Positions 24,947 to 36,200 of a stretch of 64,000 nucleotides of DNA are shown piece by piece. Under the pieces are notes generated by a model that saw nothing but the letters and a program-made list of their open reading frames with translations, ran no database searches and was not told the DNA's origin. The position numbers were made by a program, and so were the translations under genes. Origin of the DNA: Litsea cubeba (Eukaryota; Streptophyta; Magnoliopsida; Laurales; Lauraceae). Position 1 is the stretch's first letter, and the number at the start of each line of letters is the position of its first letter. Location of the stretch: assembly GCA_012931725.1 (NCBI GenBank), contig CM022948.1, positions 71,889,272-71,953,271 on the forward strand. Direction: 5' to 3'.

Positions 24947-25663
24947 ATGGAGTCTGTAGGATCCAACTCGCCCCGGCCGGACCGCCGGTTCAACCCCAGC
25001 CAACTGGTCGCAGACCGCATCGCCCGAGCCCTCCAGCACCGTCTCCGTCTCCTCCATCGCTCCGACACCGACTTCTTCGTCTTGGGCGCTACCGGAAATG
25101 TATACACCGTAACTCTGTGTATGACCCCCACATGCACCTGCCCTGATAGGACCAACCCATGCAAGCACATCCTCTTCGTCTTCCTCCGCGTTCTTGGGGT
25201 CTCCTTAGATGATGCATGCCTCCGGCGAAGGACCCTCCGGCCATGCCAACTCATTCGCCTTCTCGGCTTGCCCACGTCTCCTGAGGCAGTCGCAGGGCCC
25301 CGCACAAGAGAGAGATTCCATCAGCTATATTGGGAAGACAGTAGGAGGAGGAGGGAGGCAGTGGCGTTGAGGGGGGAGGAGGAGCAGGAGACGTCGACGT
25401 GCCCGGTTTGCATGGAGGAGATGGGGAAGGAAGAGAGGCTGGTGGAATGTGGGGTGTGTAGGAATTGCTTGCATGAGGAGTGCTTCCAAAGATGGAAGAG
25501 GAGTAGGGGGAGGAGGGTGACTAACTGTGTGATATGTAGGGCGAGATGGAGAGAGAGGAAGGAGCAAGAGAGGAGGTATATGAACCTTTCTGCCTATGTT
25601 GTCGAGGAAGATGGTGGATTGCCTCCTGGTGGTGGTGGTGGTGGAGGTCTGTGTGGAATCTAG
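24947..25663 (+). CDS. SWIM zinc-finger plus RING-finger protein (ZSWIM2-like, probable E3 ubiquitin ligase)
   Basis: Intronless, 238 aa. The start at 24947 (tccATGG) is preferred over the in-frame ATG at 24728 because the 73 extra residues are low-complexity and unlike the family, while MESVG precedes a conserved-looking helix. A SWIM finger lies at about 47-76 (Cys63, Cys65, Cys72, His74; CxCx6CxH). A RING-type finger lies at 152-197 (Cys152, Cys155, Cys168, Cys171, His176, Cys179, Cys194, Cys197), ending CVICRARW. A basic linker precedes the RING and a glycine-rich tail closes the protein. SWIM+RING pairs occur in ZSWIM2-type ubiquitin ligases; the SWIM finger is likely to bind protein or DNA and the RING to recruit an E2. 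Substrates are unknown. The coding region is markedly G+C-richer than its surroundings. Confidence 0.85.
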   Translation: MESVGSNSPRPDRRFNPSQLVADRIARALQHRLRLLHRSDTDFFVLGATGNVYTVTLCMTPTCTCPDRTNPCKHILFVFLRVLGVSLDDACLRRRTLRPCQLIRLLGLPTSPEAVAGPRTRERFHQLYWEDSRRRREAVALRGEEEQETSTCPVCMEEMGKEERLVECGVCRNCLHEECFQRWKRSRGRRVTNCVICRARWRERKEQERRYMNLSAYVVEEDGGLPPGGGGGGGLCGI

Positions 25664-25898
25664 TAATAAAGGAGTTCCTGGCTCGTATGTGGGACCCATT
25701 TATTTGTGAATATGTTCTACTGTAAATCGATCAATGCAAAAGATTTGTTTCACTTCTCATCGGATCAGACCATTGTGTATGAAAAAGGATTGATCCATAC
25801 ATGTATTAGGGGGTTTGGAGAAATCTTTAGTTCAATGGACAATTTTAGGGCCTATTTGACAAGTATCATCCGTTGATCCAATTAGACACTCTTCCAAA
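25664..25898. other. SWIM-RING 3' flank and half of a short tandem repeat
   Basis: Contains the probable 3' UTR of the SWIM-RING gene. Bases 25863-25907 form one copy of a roughly 47-bp unit whose second copy resumes at about 31539, beyond the Mutator-like insertion. Confidence 0.6.
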
Positions 25899-26757
25899 TA
25901 AATTGTTCGGAAAATTACCGTACGGACGGCTCAATACCCGAGAATTACCCATTAAAGATAAAAAATTAGAATTTACCTGAAAGAAGATCGTACACAAAAA
26001 AGGCACAAAATGAGACGGAAATACCCTTTTTAGAGCGATATTATATGGTTGTAGGATATCGCACCGTTCGATATTCCAACGATATCCTACACACAGTTAT
26101 ATATCATAGACCTGTAGGATATCGAACTCTCACAAACTTCCATCTCATCACAAACCACAGTTTTCACCACAATAAGTCCGTTTCATCTTCTCCGTTTTTT
26201 CATTGAGGAGGTCCGTTTCATCTCCGTTTTCGCTGAAGAACTCCGTTTCCATCTCTGTTCCGTTTGGATATTACCATTCCATCTTTTTTCATCCGCACTT
26301 TATACATCTTATTCAATCACAGCAGGTACATGGGACCATAAAATTTCTGAATGCCTTAAAAAATTAGCCCAAAAATGTGGTATTGATAAACCTTTTTTTT
26401 GTATTTGATTCTTATGATGGAGACCATAAGTCACTTATTAATATTTAGATCTCTCTATAAAATCCATTTTTTTTCACCATGCATTAAGCTATTTAATAGT
26501 CCATTTGTGAAGACTTTTTTTTTTTTTAATTTTTATGTTACAATAAAATGCATGAAGTTGTTACTCGTAATAAGGCATTCTGAGTCTTTATATATAAGTA
26601 TTAATATTGTGGCATTATATTGCTCCTACAACGAATTTGATGGTAAAATTCATCAAATGATTACTACATATTACCAACTGATTACTATAAAACTCATAAC
26701 AACCCATGCAAATTTTTATTAATAAAATATATCTTATTTTTATTTATTTTTATTAGG

Positions 26758-27135
26758 ATGTCAGATGTTGATTTGTGTCTTATACTGCACTTTGATAAAG
26801 AGCTAGACGTGGATCGCTCGCATCCAATTTATAACAGTGGAGAGCAGAAGCCTGTTTTTGTCTGTATCAACATAATCTACAATTCCCTAATCGAAAATGT
26901 TGTAATTGAAACCAATTGGGAGATGAAAAATGGGTACCCTTACATGCAATACATATATCATACAGGCCGGAACTTCACATTAGTAGGCGTAGGTGATGAC
27001 GATCTCATGAGAATGTTTAGATTATTTCGATATGGAGTTGAACCTATCTTTTTGTATATCCATAGAAGTGATTTCGTCGCTGCAGACCATCAACCACCAA
27101 GTTTAAAGTATGGAATAAATCACATTACTGTTTGA
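26758..27135 (+). pseudogene. MULE transposase N-terminal-domain fragment
   Basis: 125-aa ORF. The pattern of the second half (YNSLIENVVIE, then YPYMQYIYHTGRNFTLVGVG and DDDLMRMFRLFRYG) resembles the PB1-like N-terminal domain of plant MULE transposases, where a 'GRNF...I.DDDDV..MF' stretch recurs. No downstream FAR1-type DNA-binding or DDE domain follows in any frame before the right TIR. It is read as what remains of an autonomous parent. The assignment is by remembered pattern only. Confidence 0.5.
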
Positions 27136-27227
27136 TATCTATTATTCTATTTTTTGATAGCTAAGTCAATTTGGATGCAAGGTAGGCGTACAATATCTCA
27201 ATTAGATCAAGATGATGAGAAGGTAAA

Positions 27228-27490
27228 CGAGAAGTATTGGCACAAGGAAGAGATCGTTCCCGAATGAAGCTGATTTAAACACATCAAGTGCTCTTGAGTG
27301 AACAAGATGAGGTAACGAGAAGCAATAAACTAAGGAAGAGATCATTCATGAATGAAGCTGATATAAACCCATCAAGAGTTCTCGAGCATGAACAAGATGA
27401 TGATAAGGTAACAAGAAGTAATGGCGTAAGGAAGAGATTGTTCATGAATGAAGCTGATATAAATCCATCAAGTGTCCTTGAGGATGAGCT
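27228..27490 (+). repeat. Imperfect tandem repeats, about 90-100 bp, coding-like
   Basis: Three decayed copies. The two better ones encode RKRSFMNEADINPSRVLE and RKRLFMNEADINPSSVLE at 27288-27554, joined by acidic HEQDDDKVTRSN-type spacers. They lie inside the MULE, after its N-terminal fragment, and may be a repetitive linker of the original transposase or of an unrelated ORF. Confidence 0.7.
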
Positions 27491-28039
27491 CAGTCCCTTT
27501 ACAATTACTAAATCCAATAGGTTTGCACTAAAACTTTTGAGATTTAGTTTCTGAATATTATTTCCATCAATGTGTTTATGATTGATCATCCACTATGCAG
27601 GTTTAATTTATCGGGCACCGAACCTATTCAGTTCGATTTAAACAATCCCTTGCCATGTGCTACTCCCCCACCGCGTGAAACCCAGCATTTTATCATGGTA
27701 GAAAATGGAGCATGTGTCGCAGAAGTTAATGGAGAGAAATCTAATGCAAAACAAGACAATAACATTGTTGACACTTTGATTCCTGATTTAGAGCACACTG
27801 ATGAAGAGCATGTAGAGAATTTCCAACATGACATGTGGATGGTTATGGTGTTGGACTTGGAGTGAATGAAGAATGCATCTCTGTGGAGCTCGAGGGAACC
27901 AACGAGGGTGGTTGTGGTGTTGGACTTGGACCGACAAATGGAGAAGACTTGTGTGTATCCCTTGGAGTTACTAATGGGGCACCATGGGACCTGGGACTTG
28001 AGTTTGTGAATGGGGAAGGTTGGGGTGTGTGGACATCAG

Positions 28040-29971
28040 TTGGAACTTATCCAATTTCTTCTTCTTGATTTTCCTGTTGCGCAACAAAGAAATTTCACGA
28101 TAAGTTTACATTAAAAAATAACATTAAACAACTGATGGAATTCACCACAAATGTAGTACAAAATGAAAGAATTGTTAATATAGCAAAACTAACCTCATGC
28201 CAATTCTCATATGACCCACTATTAATACATTCCTCCAAGCTGAAATTTTCAAATCCAGCGGAACAGGCAGAGCTGAATTTCAAACATTGTTGTTGAATTG
28301 TTTGCATAATTTTATACAAGAACCATGAATCATACTTCTCATCCACACTATCTACTGTAGCGACAACATGTTTAAGAAACGCTTCCATCTGATGATAGAG
28401 TATGTCAACAAAAATGAAAATTTCAGCTAATGTATCAATAATACAAACTTAGCCATTAGGCCACTACTTCAGCTAATGTTACATGTTGGATTGCATATTT
28501 TTATATTGTGGATTTCTCCTTCCTTGTGATGGCCGCCCGACATGCATTCTAGTGATGTGCTGGTACCAAGCAAAGTACTCATCAGAATGTCTACCGACCA
28601 AGTCATCACACTCTCCATTAATAACTGACGACACTCGATTTTTCCAAGCTTCTACTTATTCTTTCAGTTTAACTCCATAATCAATTGTAACATTTGAACT
28701 CTTTTCATCTCCCCAAGGAGTTGGATGGAGTGGAGGAGGTAGGATTTGTCTCAAACCAAATTGTTTCATTACACGATCCGCATTGTGAGGTTCCATAATT
28801 GAGTAAAAGATCATGTACATGCATGCTGTACATAGATTACTATCGCCTTCTGACACGTATTCGATCAACTCTTCAGCAAATTGAATGTAAGGCTGCCATT
28901 CAAACTGCATTGATTTTTACATTAAGACCTGTTAAGAGAAAATATATAGGAACACATAGATAACTGAAGGTACTAACCTGATCAATGTCTTGCTGGTCGA
29001 GTTGTTGACGGGCTTCTTCAACCGTAGTCAACCAAAAGTGATTTTTCAGTCTTCTTTCCCACATTTTAAAAAGTGGGAACTCGAATTTGATAGATTCCAT
29101 ATCTTGCTTGATTGGACGTCCAATCTTCATTCTGGAATATGCCCATATCTATTGAAATATAATCATCTCAATAAAGTTATATTTTCAATATTTTTTATAA
29201 TCAATCAATTATCTTTTAAGTTATTATTTACCTGAAGAGTTGGAGGGCCCCGCATATTGTTCTTATCCCATCCTTCAATCGGGCGGCCTTCGACATTGTT
29301 CTGTATAAATTTGCGAGGCAAGCAGGATCCCATGCATATACTTGAAAGGTTTCAAATAATTCCAGCAGGTAGGCAGGCCCCCTTGAGCTCGACGTGAACC
29401 CACAAATTTGGGTTGCAACAAGGTAAAATATATATGCCCTAGTATGCCTATTTATATTCTCTTCAGACGCATTCTCTGGGGCCTCAACGAAATTTTTATG
29501 AAACCATGTCAGCTTTAGTTGTCCATCCTCAATGTCTGTGGGCTTCGACACCTTCCCCAATAGTGAATTGCATACTTCCTCAATTAATGATGGGTCTCTT
29601 AGTGTATGTACGGCCTATAATTGGTGGACCATCAATAGGTAGGCCATAAATATATGCCACATCTTCAAGTGTAATGGTGGCCTCTCTAGACTGAAAATGA
29701 AAGGTATTTGTTTCTGGCCTCCACCTTTCAACTAATGCACTTATCAGAGAATGGTCAATTCGCATGTGGCTAATCTGTGATAGATGATGGAGGCCAGTCA
29801 ATTTCACACTCTCGCATTGCCTATCATTCAATTTCCAAAATCCCTTCTTAGGGTTAGCGGGAATACATCTGTAAACACCTGGTTCCCTGCCATTCCATAT
29901 TGCTGTAAAAATGTGATTATCTTGTTCTGATAATACGGACGCATCAATAGGACCAGATTGAACGGATTCCA
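28040..29971 (-). pseudogene. Plant mobile domain (PMD, aminotransferase-like) gene, disrupted
   Basis: Minus strand inside the MULE. It starts at 29971 (MESVQSGPIDASVLSEQDNH). The PMD core is clear: LTGLHHLSQ, LISALVERWRPETNTFHF and ITLEDVAYIYGLPIDG. The frame shifts at about 29590 (then SLIEEVCNSLLGKVS and RAYIFYLVATQICGF) and again near 29300 (then GPPTLQIWAYSRMKIGRP). Further exons follow: about 29150-28982 (ending QQLDQQDIDQ), 28907-28656 (FEWQPYIQFAEELIEYVSEG, HNADRVMKQFGLRQI) with an in-frame TAA at about 28656, continuing VEAWKNRVSSVINGE and YFAWYQHITRMH, then 28388-28200, and a last exon near 28070 ending ENQEEEIG. PMD proteins such as MAIN and MAIL1 act in gene and transposon silencing; mobile PMD copies are known from plant transposons. 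Two frameshifts and a stop argue for a pseudogene. Confidence 0.8.
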
Positions 29972-30743
29972 TCTGCCAAGCATTACTCGAATTAAGTGGA
30001 AACAACAAAACACAAAAAAATAGAAAGTAATTTAACAAGCAATCTAACATAAAAAAAAAAAGAATTTAATCCAGCTCTCAATATCTTGGCAAAATTGTCA
30101 TAATCAAACACATCAAAAGAGTAACATTAAAGAATTGGTCTTGGGGGTTGCTGAAATCTACCAGCAGTATTCCACAGCTTATCAACAAAAACATTAAAAT
30201 AATAAGAAATCTACATCCATGAAAGAGTTTCTAATACGTATATTTATGAAAACTATATATGAGCAGGGTCCGCAAAAAATGCAAAGTGAAAAACATATAA
30301 TTATGGCTACTTCTTTGCTACTTCTTTTCTTTTGGCTCTAATTAGCTGGTACAATGTAATCATTTTCCTTCTTACAATCCATTTGCCTTTGAGCATAAAA
30401 AAAAAAGTTGTTTAGATGGAAACAGACAAACACCCTCACCACCAACTACAAAAATGTTGGGATATCTATATGTTAGTATTATAGTTGCCATCAGAACTTT
30501 ACACAGAATAGGGTTCATTTTTCACACACGTTCATGTTTCACACATATAGCGAATTTTTTTATGGAAAGTGGTCGTTGTAGCCAAACACATCCAGAGGAT
30601 GTTGCGAGGAAAATATCAAAATAGAGGATCTACCGACGAAATTTGGAAAATATAATAATAATAATGGAGGAGATGGTGGAGTGCCTGAAAATTAAGTAAA
30701 TATAATAATAATGGGAGATGGTGGAGTGCCTAAAGCCAGAGTA

Positions 30744-30805
30744 GTGTCGCCATAGCGAGACCTGGGTCTCGCTATAGCGACACCTGGGTCTCGCCATAGC
30801 GAGAA
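30744..30805. repeat. Near-perfect 19-bp hairpin plus a third arm
   Basis: GTGTCGCCATAGCGAGACC (30744-30762) is followed after 2 bases by its inverted copy with one mismatch (30765-30783). A further direct copy of the second arm starts at 30785. It lies in the non-coding right part of the MULE. Confidence 0.85.
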
Positions 30806-31535
30806 CAGAAACATGAGAGGAATTTTTGCATGTAAACATTAAAAAACCATTGTTATAACATTGCTGGGTTTTTGCATGTAAACATTAAAAAAACCATGGC
30901 TATAAAACCCAATGCTTTTTTGAAAGAGGAAGTATTGTGATTTAGGTTTTTTTACCTGCAGCTGAGAATGGGCGAAAGAGTTTGTATCTTCCGAAAACCG
31001 TAGCAGAGAGCGCTGAAACGTATAGCCTCAGAGTGAAGGATCTAAAGCCAAATCGAAGATCCAAAGCGTTATACAATTTAAGAAGATGATGATTACAGTA
31101 AAAGGGGTTTCCTGCAATATCCATAGCAAGACGATGACAATAAAAAAAAAGGAAAAAACAATGGAGGATCGAAGAAGGAGATGATGATGACAGTAAAAAG
31201 GATTTTTACCGAGTTGAAGATCACTCCGTGCTGTTTAACTTAGGTCGAAAGGAGAGAGTAAATTTTTTTTTTTTTTTTGCGATATCACATAGGTCATATA
31301 ATTGTGTGATATCCTACATCTGTAGGATATCGCACGCTTCGATATCCTAAATCCTTGGGATATCGAACGGTGCGATATCCTACAACCATAGAATATCGCT
31401 CCAAAAAGGGTATTTCCGTCTCATTTTATGTCTTTTTGTGTACAATCTTCTTTCAGGTAAATTCTAATTTCTCATCTTTAATGGGGTAATTCTCGGGTAT
31501 TGGGCCGTCCGTACGGTAATTTTTCCTAAATTATT

Positions 31536-32135
31536 TCAGTATCTGATGATTCAATTAGACACTCTTCCAAATAAATTGTTTTGGTGTGTTTGACTCATAC
31601 AGAAAGCAAACTTATTTTATAATAAAAGTTATACCGGCAAAGTTATCTTTCAATCAAAACAGTAGAGGTACTTTTTTTTAAAGTAAAGCAAATATAAACA
31701 AACTTATCACATTATAAAGGTACATACATAATTTTTTTATATAAAAAAAAACAAATGATCCTAAAGTTGATAAAATCAGCCTAAATATCTATTTAAATTT
31801 ATTTTAATTAAAAAAAAAAGCTAGACCTGTCAATGGATACCTTAGCCTCTTTTTATCATTAGAATACCAGTAAAGTTTAAGATGCCATGGAACATTACAG
31901 ATTTCATAAAAAGATTGCCAAAAGTCAGCCAAAAAATGACCTTCCGCTACATATCTATATTAGTTTTTTTTTTTTTTTCAAACTATAATTTTAACTCTTT
32001 GGGGTTATTATGTGACAGGATGAGGACGATATGCATCATCCGATTGATCACTGTGTAAGACTAAATCTCAACCTTTTTTTTTCTTGCTTGAAAGCCCAAC
32101 TCAACTTAATATTTAATTTTCCTTTATCATTCATA
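31536..32135. other. Intergenic, contains second half of a split tandem repeat
   Basis: 31539-31583 repeats the 45 or so bases just left of the MULE (TTCAATTAGACACTCTTCC core). The rest is AT-rich with no recognised gene. Confidence 0.5.
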
Positions 32136-32144
32136 ATTTAATAA

Positions 32145-32507
32145 GGAAAATATTCAAGTGAGAACTACTTCTCACCTATTATATGAGATTTTTTTTGCGA
32201 GGTCCAACTAGCAACTCATCCAAACCTAGCAATCAATAGAGATTCCTTGATAGTCACTAATCCCAAGGATTGACACATATCCGAATGGACTGAACTGTTG
32301 AATCGAGGGTTGAATATTTTTCTGAATATGAAGCCATTACACTTGTGGGCCACGGATGAATGGGTTATGGGCATGGGTCAGGAGTAAAACTTGATACTTG
32401 GAGTGGTCTCACATAGATCTTTCCACCTCCGGTCCCATCCCCAAATGGGCCCCACGAAAAAGTTCTTATATAATAAGTGAGAATTAGTTCTCACCTGAAT
32501 ATTGCCG
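32145..32507. mobile_element. MULE-like MITE with 9-bp TSD
   Basis: 363 bp. The left end is GGAAAATATTCAAGTGAGAAC-like; the right end reads inverted CGGCAATATTCAGGTGAGA. Beyond the ends the TIRs keep matching as ACTACTTCTCACCTATTATA against its inverted partner, about 40 bp in all. Perfect TSDs ATTTAATAA lie at 32136-32144 and 32508-32516. There is no coding capacity. Confidence 0.85.
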
Positions 32508-32717
32508 ATTTAATAATATATGTAAATTTAGTTCTTCTCTCAATTCATTTGAAGCAGTAAGGTAATCAATCAAAATTAGCAAAGTGTAAGCATCTCATCA
32601 ATTCTCTATCTTGCCATAAACTAAAATGATACCAAAGTTCTGAGGGAGCATAACTAAGCAATAGTAACCCATATTAGCCCTCTTATGAATCAGGATCCTC
32701 TGAGTGGATATACGCAC

Positions 32718-33273
32718 TAGGGCTGCACATGGGCGATTCGGATCTGTTTAACACTAAAACCAACAACCAAACTGAACCTGTCGGTTTTTTAATTAACCGA
32801 TCCGATCCGACCGATGGAGAGGGCTTAAACCAAACCGAACCGTTAGGTTCGGTAGGTTAAACTGTTGTTTTTTATTTTATTTTTTTGAAAATCAAACATT
32901 GAAAATTTCAAAATAATAATACCCCGTCCTTTGCATTTATTCCAATGTTTAGTGCAAACATAAAAACCCAACATTCCAGTGACCCATATAAAAAATAATT
33001 CTACTCCACAAAGGGAGTTTGGACTAAATACAAGCGCACAAAAACGAAACCCTAAGGCTAAAATAGTAAAAAAATAATACTTAAGTTATTGTATACGGTC
33101 GGTTCGGTTTAAACGGTTAATCGTGGGCTCAATCCGATAACCGATCGATATAAGTGGTTTTTATGATTTTCAAACCGTTAATAGAACCGATCTACTATAA
33201 ATCGATCCGAACCGCCCGGTTCGGTCGGTTCGGTTCGTTTTTACGGTGATATTAGATTTTTTGTACTGCCCTA
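32718..33273. mobile_element. hAT-type MITE with perfect 8-bp TSD
   Basis: 556 bp. TIRs are TAGGGCTGCAC and (inverted) TAGGGCAGTAC. TSDs ATACGCAC lie at 32710-32717 and 33274-33281. Subterminal arrays of CGGTTCGGTT / AACCGAACC motifs face each other and would pair into a long hairpin. Confidence 0.9.
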
Positions 33274-33281
33274 ATACGCAC

Positions 33282-36200
33282 AGTGACCACGGTTGGTCCA
33301 CTTACGGTTACTTTAGAGTTTTACCTCACCAGATCCTAACTTGCCCACTTATATGAGCACGTTTGGTACCAAACAAGAATTCCGGGTTTTCTCACCCGAG
33401 GGCTCTTCATATTTTATTCCTTCTTTTTATTTCACTTCACTTCACTTTATTTTAAAAGTAAAATGCCAAACTGGCCCGGGATTCATCCGGTCATTTTTAA
33501 TAATAACAAAATGTCCTTCTCTTTGGAAAATGGCAAGAATGACCCAAATCCCTTTTTTAATTACTTGAGAAAACGTTTTTCATCTTTCATTTGTGTGACC
33601 CAATTTAAATGTCAATAATAAATGATGTTATTTTCTCCCATAATATGCTTAGAAAGCCGCAAAATTTAAAATTTAATGCATCCTTATATTTTCCAAAACA
33701 ATATAATCTCAATAACAATATTCCTGACAAGGTGTATAAATATTTTCTATCTTTTCAATATTTCAATCCAACACCATATAACGTTCAAGTCAGTGTGAAA
33801 TTCAAAACTGGGATGAATCAGAGTTACTAGGCTCACTAGTCACTATCCAAAATAAGGGGTTCATGAGATTTCTGGGTTATACAAGAACAAGCATGATCCT
33901 CATCCATGCCCCAGAAAATACACAAGAAGAAAGAGCAGAAGAAACCAAAGGTCAAACGATCAGAAAATGAACTAGTCAAGGCAATCCATTCCACCAAGAG
34001 CAAACCCATGGAATAATTCCTGCAGGATCAACTAACTAATTATTAAGGACAGTAAGGCCTCTAGCCTTGAAAAATACCAGGTGGACAATGGGATGCAATC
34101 CTGAAAAAATAGGAACAAACCATGAAAAGAGTCATCTGGAAGGTAAGAGAGATGAACTTCACTGGCACCCAGATGCAAAATTTCTGAGAAATTGTTATTG
34201 TGGTAATTGATTTATTCTAGAACAGTGGTTTCCAAACTAAATTTTTTCATTATATGCCAGTTAGGTAACACCAAAAATAGTCTTCAAAATAAATATCATC
34301 TTCAATATGTTATTTGGCTGTAATTTCTGGTGCGTGCATGCATGTCTCAAATAACTACTGCCAGTGTGGAAATAACTCGAAAAAATGGGCTCAAAATCCC
34401 ATGGCTGTGAAAGCTAATTTTACCTAATAAATACATCCCAAACATAAATTCATTGTCAAGAAAAATAAAAACCAATCTCCAGCCAGAGAATTGTACATAT
34501 AGTTTAGCCATCTCCTACCGCTCCTCTTACCGTGAAGCACTTGGATTTCCACCCTGGCACCTGTTCATTCAGAAGTTGCCATAATTTGTTTTACATGTTC
34601 TACTGGGTAGAAAAGATGACAAAAAAAAATGCTGCTAACCACAGTGATTTGCCAACAGAACAGGGGATCTACTTTAGGATGATTCCTAATGAAGAATCTG
34701 CATTGTGATATAACATAGGAATAACCTCCAAGAATAAGCAAGATTATTAAACTTGTGAACCTGAAATCTAAGGACAAACAAAGCTTTCCATTTTCAATGG
34801 CCCACCTGATTTAGCTTGAGAGCCTGGCAGACTGACATACCTCTTATGAGTCCCCTCTCACGTGTTTGTTGATTTCTGATCAATACAGCATAAATTCCTG
34901 AAAAAGTGGGGGAAAAGGAAGAAAGGGACTAGAAAAGCCGCTGCATTTACATAAAAATTTAGTTGATGGACAAGAAACTAGAGAATTTTACCTAACCAAG
35001 TTAAGAAATGGAAATAGCCAACAGTGCCTATGTCGTACTATACACTTCATAGGAGTTTCAGGGTTTTGAGTCCAATCTGCTCCCCTGATAACCTGAAGAC
35101 TCCCCAGCTAGCCAGTGTGGTGGCTAACACACCAAACACACACCCCCACTCCCCATTAAATACTAATAATAAGTATTCTTATTATTATTACAATAATAAT
35201 AAAGGATAACCAACAGAACCCAAAATCTACGGACTGCGACATCAATTTTCTACCAGTCAACTTTGTGCCAACTTGTCCATTTTGAAAAGGAATATATGCA
35301 CGTCAATCTAGACTTTTTCAGAACATGGAGCCAAAACTGCCCAAAAATAGGCTGATTGGAATACATCATCAACCATCTGATTTCACCTATCTAATTTCTA
35401 GGCTCGCCATTGTGATTTCTCATTCCATCGGATGGCCTGGACAGGGCAGTTAGCAGCATCAAATCAGTGTTATTTTCATGTCGTGCTCCACTCATTATTG
35501 GAACCAACAACCATCAGAGTCTCTAGAGTGACGTGTATATGTGTGCAGGTGGTGAGCTGTAACAAAATCCTGAGTTGATGAAGATAAAAACCATAATCCC
35601 GCACATTGTTAAATCATAAATCTTCTGCAGATAAGCAACTTCCCAATACAAAGAGCATCATCCATTGTCTTACCACACTTCCTTACCCCCCACAAGAGAG
35701 CATTAGTTGGATCTCCCTCCAAAACTGAGTTGCTTCACAAGAATCTTTAAATTAAACTGTTAAAAATATTGGGTTAGTGTCGCCCAATGACCACACACCC
35801 ATGTGGGTCCCTCACTTGGACAACCCCATCACTTTAGGACTCCATTGCTACTAAGACCATTTATTATAGTGTCTTGGTGTTTAAGAAGAGTTGCTAACCT
35901 AATAGAGTTTCCCGTGCTAAGAGGAATCTCAATCGTAATTGAATTAGGACACTCCATTATGGGAAGAAGAGAGTTGTTTAGGAAAACCTACAAAGGGTTT
36001 AGGGGGTTACAACTCCTCTCTACACTAACACACGATTGCCCCATCGAGATCACGTAGAAAGGCAGTAGTAGAGGAGTGTAGTAAATCCCCAATTAAAGGT
36101 AGCTGTTCACATCATGCGTACGCGATGGAGTCAAATATGCATTTAGATTTCAAATTTATATTATGCTATAATTAATGCGTTTACTAACGATGTGAAAATC

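Larger units (their letters stand above)
25908..31526. mobile_element. Mutator-like element (MULE) with long TIRs carrying a PMD gene
   Basis: 5.6 kb. TIRs of about 220 bp begin GGAAAATTACCGTACGG (left) and, inverted, GGAAAAATTACCGTACGG (right), and stay closely matched through ACCGTTCGATAT. The TSD is 9 bp: TAAATTGTT (25899-25907) and TAAATTATT (31527-31535), one mismatch. Long TIRs plus a 9-bp TSD are diagnostic of Mutator-like elements. The inner parts of the TIRs repeat the palindrome-containing motif TAGGATATCG several times. Contents: a MULE N-terminal domain fragment (26758-27135, +), a tandem-repeat block (27228-27490), and a disrupted plant mobile domain gene (28040-29971, -). No MULE catalytic (DDE) core was found, so mobility would need transposase from elsewhere. 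Confidence 0.9.

Noticed and set aside
24859..25699. Antisense ORFs of 124 and 148 codons opposite the SWIM-RING gene
   Set aside because: Shadows of a G+C-rich coding exon. The plus-strand frame has clear zinc-finger cysteines, and the antisense frames have none.
25863..31583. A 45-bp 'target-site duplication' around the MULE
   Set aside because: The 9-bp TAAATTGTT/TAAATTATT pair is the true TSD. The longer match is a tandem repeat that the element split.
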